NCBI RefSeq assembly: GCF_000013385.1 | Contig: NC_007760.1 | Coordinates: forward strand, 4,872,001 to 4,936,000 | Source: Anaeromyxobacter dehalogenans 2CP-C | GTDB taxonomy: Bacteria; Myxococcota; Myxococcia; Myxococcales; Anaeromyxobacteraceae | DNA length: 64,000 nt | Direction: 5' to 3' | In this document: piece after piece, positions 60,045 to 64,000 of the stretch | Layout of the letters: the number at the start of each line of letters is the position of its first letter | Position numbering within the stretch: position 1 is the stretch's first letter | Notes under the pieces: generated by a model | Told to the model about the DNA's origin: nothing | Seen by the model: the letters and a program-made list of their open reading frames with translations, nothing else | Database searches by the model: none | Position numbers and translations under genes: made by a program

Positions 60045-60095
60045 GAGGTCGTCTTCCGCAGAGTACGGCCGCGCGCCGGCTGGGCGGCGCCACGG

Positions 60096-60182
60096 ACGGC
60101 CAACCCTACCACCGGCAGCGGCCTTCATGCCCGGGAGGCACGATGCCCGCGCCGGGTCGGGCGGGCTCGTTTGCCGCAGCGC
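60096..60182 (-). promoter_or_regulatory. Promoter block A, shared with the second UDP-sugar dehydrogenase
   Basis: On the rmlA strand this block contains the extended -10 TGGTAGGGT (its TAGGGT is the complement of 60103-60108), giving a start near 60096 and a leader of about 52 bases. Upstream lie GGCATGAA, CGGGCA, CGACCC and GCTGCGGCAAACG. The same ordered segments, about 70-75 percent identical by eye, occur at 62519-62608 before the second dehydrogenase gene. On the opposite strand TTGCCG of this block can serve rmlD as a -35. Confidence 0.55.
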
Positions 60183-60204
60183 GGATCGGCGGTAGGCTCG
60201 CCCC
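60171..60204 (+). promoter_or_regulatory. Promoter of rmlD, leaderless
   Basis: TTGCCG (60171-60176), a 16-base spacer and TAGGCT (60193-60198). Only CGCCCC stands between the -10 and the GTG at 60205, so transcription should begin at or next to the start codon. No ribosome site can fit. Confidence 0.45.
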
Positions 60205-61101
60205 GTGCGCATCGCGATCACCGGGGCGAACGGGCTGCTGGGCGGCGCCGCGGTCACGCTGGCCGTGTCGGGCGGTCACGAGGTGGTCGGCCTCGGGCGC
60301 GGCCCGTGCCGGCTCGCGCCAGGGCGCTTCGCCTGGGCCGACGCGGACCTGTCGGACGGGCGCTCGGTCGAGCGCACGCTCCTCGAGCTCCGGCCCGAGG
60401 CGGTCCTCCACGCGGGCGCCATGACCGACGTGGACGGCTGCGAGCGCGAGCCGGAGCTCGCCTGGCGCGCGAACGTGGGCGGCACCGAGCAGGTGGCCCG
60501 CGCCTGCCGCGCCCTGGGCGCGCGGCTCGTGGCGGTCTCCACCGACTACGTCTTCGACGGCACGCGGGGCCGCTACCGCGAGGACGACCTGCCCAACCCG
60601 CAGGGCGCCTACGCGCGCACGAAGCGCTGCGGCGAGGAGGCGGCGCTCGTGATCGCGCCGGACGCGGCGGTGGCGCGGGTGGCGGTGGTGTACAGCGGTC
60701 GGCCGGGAGCGAAGGCGACCTTCGCCACGCAGGTGGTGGAGAAGCTCTCGCGCGGCGAGCCGGTGAAGGCGTTCTCGGACCAGGTGGTCTCGCCGACGCT
60801 CGCCGAGAGCGCGGCGGAGATGACGCTCGAGCTGCTCCTCGAGCACGACCTCCGGGGCGTGCTCCACACCGCGGGCGCGACCGCGCTCGACCGCGTTGAC
60901 TTCGCCCGCCGCGTGGCGGCGCGCTTCGGCCTCTCGGGCGAGATCGTGCCGGTGAAGACCGCCGACGCGAAGCTGCTCGCGCCGCGGCCGCTGCGGAGCG
61001 GCCTCGACGTCGGCCGCGCGATGGCGCTGCTCCGGGCGAAGCCGCTCGCGATCGACGTCGCGCTGGACCGCTTCCACGCGCAGTGGGTGGCGCGGGGGTA
61101 G
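60205..61101 (+). CDS. rmlD: dTDP-4-dehydrorhamnose reductase
   Basis: 298 residues: [65 protein letters not shown] (Y-x3-K) and a C-terminal [13 protein letters not shown] region resembling the usual RPxNSxL segment. Last step of dTDP-L-rhamnose synthesis. It is divergent from rmlACB and shares the 160-base control region. The GTG at 60205 follows its own -10 element directly. A CGCGGG/CCCGCG hairpin overlaps its stop. Confidence 0.92.
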   Translation: MRIAITGANGLLGGAAVTLAVSGGHEVVGLGRGPCRLAPGRFAWADADLSDGRSVERTLLELRPEAVLHAGAMTDVDGCEREPELAWRANVGGTEQVARACRALGARLVAVSTDYVFDGTRGRYREDDLPNPQGAYARTKRCGEEAALVIAPDAAVARVAVVYSGRPGAKATFATQVVEKLSRGEPVKAFSDQVVSPTLAESAAEMTLELLLEHDLRGVLHTAGATALDRVDFARRVAARFGLSGEIVPVKTADAKLLAPRPLRSGLDVGRAMALLRAKPLAIDVALDRFHAQWVARG

Positions 61102-61118
61102 CCCGCGCCCGCCCGCTG

Positions 61119-62441
61119 CTACGCCTTCACCACCCGCGGCCCGCCGCTCCCCTGCACGAGCGCGGGGAGCATGTTGCGCGTGTCCACCACCAGGCGCACG
61201 CCGCGGAAGAGCTTCGGGTCCTTGAACAGCTCGTGCGCGGTCGCGACCACCACGGCGTCGTAGGACGCGAACGTGGCGGCGTCGAGCGGCACCGACGAGA
61301 GGCCGAGGTCGTGCTTGCGGGTCCGGTGGGTCTTCGGGAAGTACGGGTCGCAGTAGTCCACGTCGGCGCCGCCCTCGCGGAGCAGCTCGATGATCTCGTA
61401 CGAGGGCGACTCGCGGTCGTCGTCGATGTTCGCCTTGTAGGCGAGCCCGAGCACCAGCACCCGCGAGCCCTTCACCGACTTGTGGTCGCCGTTCAGCGCG
61501 TCGGCCACCTTCTGCGCCACGTACCGCGGCATCCGGGTGTTGATCTCGCCGGCGAGCTCGATGAAGCGCGCCCACTCGCCGTGCTCGGCGGCCTTCCACG
61601 AGAGGTAGAACGGGTCGAGCGGGATGCAGTGCCCGCCGAGGCCCGGGCCCGGGTAGAACGGCATGAAGCCGAAGGGCTTCGTGGACGCGGCGCGGATCAC
61701 CTCCCACACGTCGATGTCCATCCGGTCGAAGATCACCTTCAGCTCGTTCACGAGCGCGATGTTCACCGACCGGAACACGTTCTCGAGCAGCTTGCAGGAC
61801 TCGGCCACCCGCGCGCTCGACACGGGCACCACGTTCTCGAGCGCGGCGCCGTACAGCGCGGCCGCGGCGCGGGTGGACGCCTCGTCCACGCCGCCGACCA
61901 CCTTCGGGATGGTCTTCGTGCTGAAGTCCTTGCGGCCCGGGTCCTCGCGCTCGGGCGAGAACGCGAGCAGGAAGTCCTCGCCGAAGCGGAGCCCGCTCTT
62001 CTCGAGCAGGGGCTTCACCTCCTCGTCGGTCGTGCCGGGGTACGTCGTGGACTCGAGCACCACGAGCTGCCCGGGGCGGAGCTGCTTCGCGATCTTCTCG
62101 GCGGTGGAGTGGATGTACGAGTTGTCGGGCTCGCGGTGCGGGCCGAGCGGCGTGGGGACGCAGATGAGGATCGCGTCGCACTCGCGCAGCCGCTCGAAGT
62201 CGGTGGTGGCGGTGTACTGGCCGCTCTCCACCGCGGCCTTCACGCGGTCGGGGCCGATGTGCTTGATGTACGACTCGCCCCGCGAGATGGCGGCGATCTT
62301 GGCGGGATCCACGTCCAGCCCCAGCACCGGGAAGCCGGCCTCCCGGAACACCAGCGCCAGCGGCAGCCCCACGTAGCCCTGGCCGATGACGCCCACGCGC
62401 GCGGTGCGCGCGGCGATCCGCGCCTCGAGTTCCTTGATCAC
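61119..62441 (-). CDS. UDP-sugar 6-dehydrogenase, second copy
   Basis: 440 residues from a GTG at 62441 after GGGGGAA. RVGVIGQGYVGLPLALVFRE, CVPTPLGPHREPDNSYI, SPEREDPGRKDFSTK and PGPGLGGHCIPLDPFYLSW make it a UDP-N-acetylhexosamine (UDP-ManNAc/GlcNAc) dehydrogenase. It is highly similar to the product of 45551-46876 over the full length, but its codons are strongly G+C-rich. It is likely the native copy, or supplies a second uronic acid. Promoter block B lies upstream. Confidence 0.88.
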   Translation of the reverse strand: MIKELEARIAARTARVGVIGQGYVGLPLALVFREAGFPVLGLDVDPAKIAAISRGESYIKHIGPDRVKAAVESGQYTATTDFERLRECDAILICVPTPLGPHREPDNSYIHSTAEKIAKQLRPGQLVVLESTTYPGTTDEEVKPLLEKSGLRFGEDFLLAFSPEREDPGRKDFSTKTIPKVVGGVDEASTRAAAALYGAALENVVPVSSARVAESCKLLENVFRSVNIALVNELKVIFDRMDIDVWEVIRAASTKPFGFMPFYPGPGLGGHCIPLDPFYLSWKAAEHGEWARFIELAGEINTRMPRYVAQKVADALNGDHKSVKGSRVLVLGLAYKANIDDDRESPSYEIIELLREGGADVDYCDPYFPKTHRTRKHDLGLSSVPLDAATFASYDAVVVATAHELFKDPKLFRGVRLVVDTRNMLPALVQGSGGPRVVKA

Positions 62442-62518
62442 GCTGTTCCCCCTGCGGCCGGCCCAGCGGGCCGTGCTCCGTCTCGTCCCGGGCGCCCGCC
62501 TGCGTGGGGGGGCCAGGG

Positions 62519-62608
62519 ACGGCCGAACCTACCACCGGGGGCGGGGGGTTTCATGCCGGGGAGCCATGGTGCCCGTAGAGGGTCGGAGGGCGCCCGTTTG
62601 CCGCAGCT
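62519..62608 (-). promoter_or_regulatory. Promoter block B, related to block A before rmlA
   Basis: On the dehydrogenase strand it holds the extended -10 TGGTAGGTT (TAGGTT is the complement of 62526-62531), with a start near 62519 and a leader of about 78 bases. GGCATGAA, CGGGCA, CGACCC and GCTGCGGCAAACG follow upstream in the same order as in block A. The rest of the 62442-62729 gap shows only a TAGAAC (62715-62720) nine bases before the next gene, a weak leaderless -10 candidate. Confidence 0.55.
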
Positions 62609-62729
62609 CCGCCTCGGACGCGGGCGGCGGACGGACCGTCCGGGCGCGGAACGCGACCCGCCCGGCGGCTCGGCCGCTCCCCGCCCGCGAGTACCCCGGG
62701 TCCCCCGCGTCTGCTAGAACCGCACCGCG

Positions 62730-64000
62730 ATGACCTCCCTCTCCGTCCTGGTCCCCGTCTACAACGAGCAGCACCTCGTCTCGACCTCCCTCGGCAGGCT
62801 CGAGATCCTGGACGGCTCGCCGCACCTCGAGCGCGTGCAGGTGGTGGTGGTGGACGACTGCTCGCGCGACGCGACCGGCGAGGTCCTGCGCGCCTTCGCC
62901 GCCGCCCGCGGCGTCCAGTGGCTGGAGAACGGGCCCATCGAGAACGGCGTGGAGCTGTGCGGGCACGGCCGGCAGGGCAAGTTCGAGTGGGTGTTCCTCC
63001 GCCACGTCATGAACGGCGGGAAGGGCCGCGCCATCCGCACCGCGCTCGCCGAGGCGGACGGCGAGCTGTCGGTGATCCACGACGCGGACCTCGAGTACCA
63101 CCCGCGCGACCTCGCCCGCATCGTGAAGGTGTTCGTGGAGGAGGAGGCGGACGCGGTGTTCGGCTCGCGCTTCGCGGGCGGCGAGGCCCGGCGCGCGCTG
63201 CTGTTCCGCCACGAGCTCGGCAACCGGCTGCTCACGTTCCTCACCAACTGGGTGACCAACGTGAACCTGACCGACATGGAGACCTGCTACAAGGCGGTCC
63301 GCACCGACCTCCTGAAGTCGATCCCCATCGTCTCGAACGACTTCCGGCTCGAGCCCGAGCTGACCATCAAGCTCGCGAAGCGCGAGGCGCGCATCTTCGA
63401 GATCCCCATCAGCTACTCGGGGCGGACCTACCAGGAGGGCAAGAAGATCAACTGGCGGGACGGCGTGAAGGCGCTGTGGGCCATCACCCGCTTCTGGCTC
63501 TCCGACCACGTCTACCAGGAGGACGCGTACGGCTCGCAGATCCTGGGCCGGCTCGCCCGCGCGCCGCGCTTCAACGCCTGGATGGCGGACGTCATCCGGC
63601 CGTTCTGCGGGCAGCGCGTGCTCGAGATCGGGAGCGGCACCGGCAACCTCACCCGCCGCCTCGTCCCGCGCAACACCTACGTCGCCTCCGACGTCAACCC
63701 GCTCTACCTCCAGACGCTCCGCGGCCTCACGCTCGACCGGCCCTACCTCGACGTCACGCTCACCGACGTCACGAAGGGCGAGTCGTTCCCCACGGTGGAG
63801 GGCGGCTTCGACACGGTGGTGTGCCTCAACATCATCGAGCACGTGGACGACGACCTCGGCGCGCTCAGGAACGTCCGCGCGGCGCTCGCCGAGACCGGCC
63901 GCGCCATCGTGCTCGTGCCGCGCGGCCCGGACCTGTTCGGCACGCTCGACGAGGTGCTGGGGCACAAGCGGCGCTACACCGAGAACACGCTGGTGGAGCT
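62730..64000 (+). CDS. GT2 glycosyltransferase fused to a SAM methyltransferase, cut by the window edge
   Basis: Reads from the ATG at 62730 to the end of the window without a stop (at least 423 residues). The first about 240 residues are a GT-A family 2 domain of the dolichol-phosphate-mannose synthase style: LSVLVPVYNEQHLV, VVVVDDCSRDAT, GGKGRAIRTALAEADGEL and HDADLEYHPRDL (DxD region), then a METCYKAVRTDLLKSIP segment. From about 285, VLEIGSGTGNLTRRLVPR (SAM motif I), ASDVNPLYL and VVCLNIIEHVDDDLGAL form a class I methyltransferase. The fusion suggests sequential transfer and methylation of a sugar or lipid carrier. Confidence 0.9.
   Translation, partial: MTSLSVLVPVYNEQHLVSTSLGRLEILDGSPHLERVQVVVVDDCSRDATGEVLRAFAAARGVQWLENGPIENGVELCGHGRQGKFEWVFLRHVMNGGKGRAIRTALAEADGELSVIHDADLEYHPRDLARIVKVFVEEEADAVFGSRFAGGEARRALLFRHELGNRLLTFLTNWVTNVNLTDMETCYKAVRTDLLKSIPIVSNDFRLEPELTIKLAKREARIFEIPISYSGRTYQEGKKINWRDGVKALWAITRFWLSDHVYQEDAYGSQILGRLARAPRFNAWMADVIRPFCGQRVLEIGSGTGNLTRRLVPRNTYVASDVNPLYLQTLRGLTLDRPYLDVTLTDVTKGESFPTVEGGFDTVVCLNIIEHVDDDLGALRNVRAALAETGRAIVLVPRGPDLFGTLDEVLGHKRRYTENTLVE

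Overview
The window is chromosomal DNA from a very G+C-rich bacterium, most likely a myxobacterium-type deltaproteobacterium resembling Anaeromyxobacter. That identification is an inference from base composition and gene style: a response regulator fused to DUF4388, NtrC-type regulators with sigma54 promoters, dispersed palindromic repeats, and frequent 1- or 4-base overlaps between start and stop codons. No taxonomic search was run. 54 genes are called, one of them frameshifted and one cut by the right edge. No tRNA, rRNA, CRISPR array or classical insertion sequence was seen.

0.2-9.2 kb: an FtsH-type protease, a cardiolipin synthase-like phospholipase D, a PilZ protein, a DUF2157/GDYXXLXY membrane pair, an orphan histidine kinase and a membrane-anchored hydrolase. 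9.3-14.9 kb: a nitrogen-control block, glnB - ntrB - ntrC - (small membrane protein, opposite strand) - glnA. Sigma54-like -24/-12 elements lie before glnB, ntrC (two in tandem) and glnA. ntrB carries a 4-base tandem duplication that puts its ATPase domain out of frame. 15.0-18.7 kb: a guanidine-III riboswitch controlling a SugE/Gdx exporter, an MFS transporter and a DUF2332 protein. 18.9-23.6 kb: a complete branched-chain amino-acid ABC transporter operon (livJ-H-M-G-F). 23.8-37.9 kb: a response regulator, a hydrolase, a zinc-ribbon protein, nagZ, and a DUF4175 - HEXXH/TPR protein - MoxR - DUF58 - vWA envelope operon. That operon is interrupted by a GIY-YIG nuclease gene sitting between two clusters of palindromic repeats. 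38-39.6 kb: an ECF sigma factor, its zinc-binding anti-sigma factor and a small exported protein.

39.8-64 kb: a Wzx/Wzy-type surface polysaccharide locus. The export and control genes wzc, wza, wzb and an extended WecA-like initiating transferase share the G+C-rich backbone style. From about 45.3 to 55.1 kb the sequence is visibly richer in A+T and carries wecC-, wecB-, wzx-, acetyltransferase, GT4, wecG-, wzy- and beta-helix lyase-like genes, which suggests horizontal acquisition of the variable core. The right side returns to backbone style with GDP-fucose (gmd, fcl) and dTDP-rhamnose (rmlA-D) synthesis, a second UDP-sugar dehydrogenase, and a GT2-methyltransferase fusion running off the window. 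WecA, WecB, WecC and WecG together would make the ManNAcA-GlcNAc lipid-linked disaccharide known from enterobacterial common antigen; fucose and rhamnose could complete the repeat unit.

Two repeat signals cut across the annotation. A family of palindromic elements fills most gaps between 2 and 40 kb and has entered two coding regions in frame, but is absent from the polysaccharide locus. Separately, a block of about 90 bases containing an extended -10 is shared by the promoters of rmlA and the second UDP-sugar dehydrogenase.
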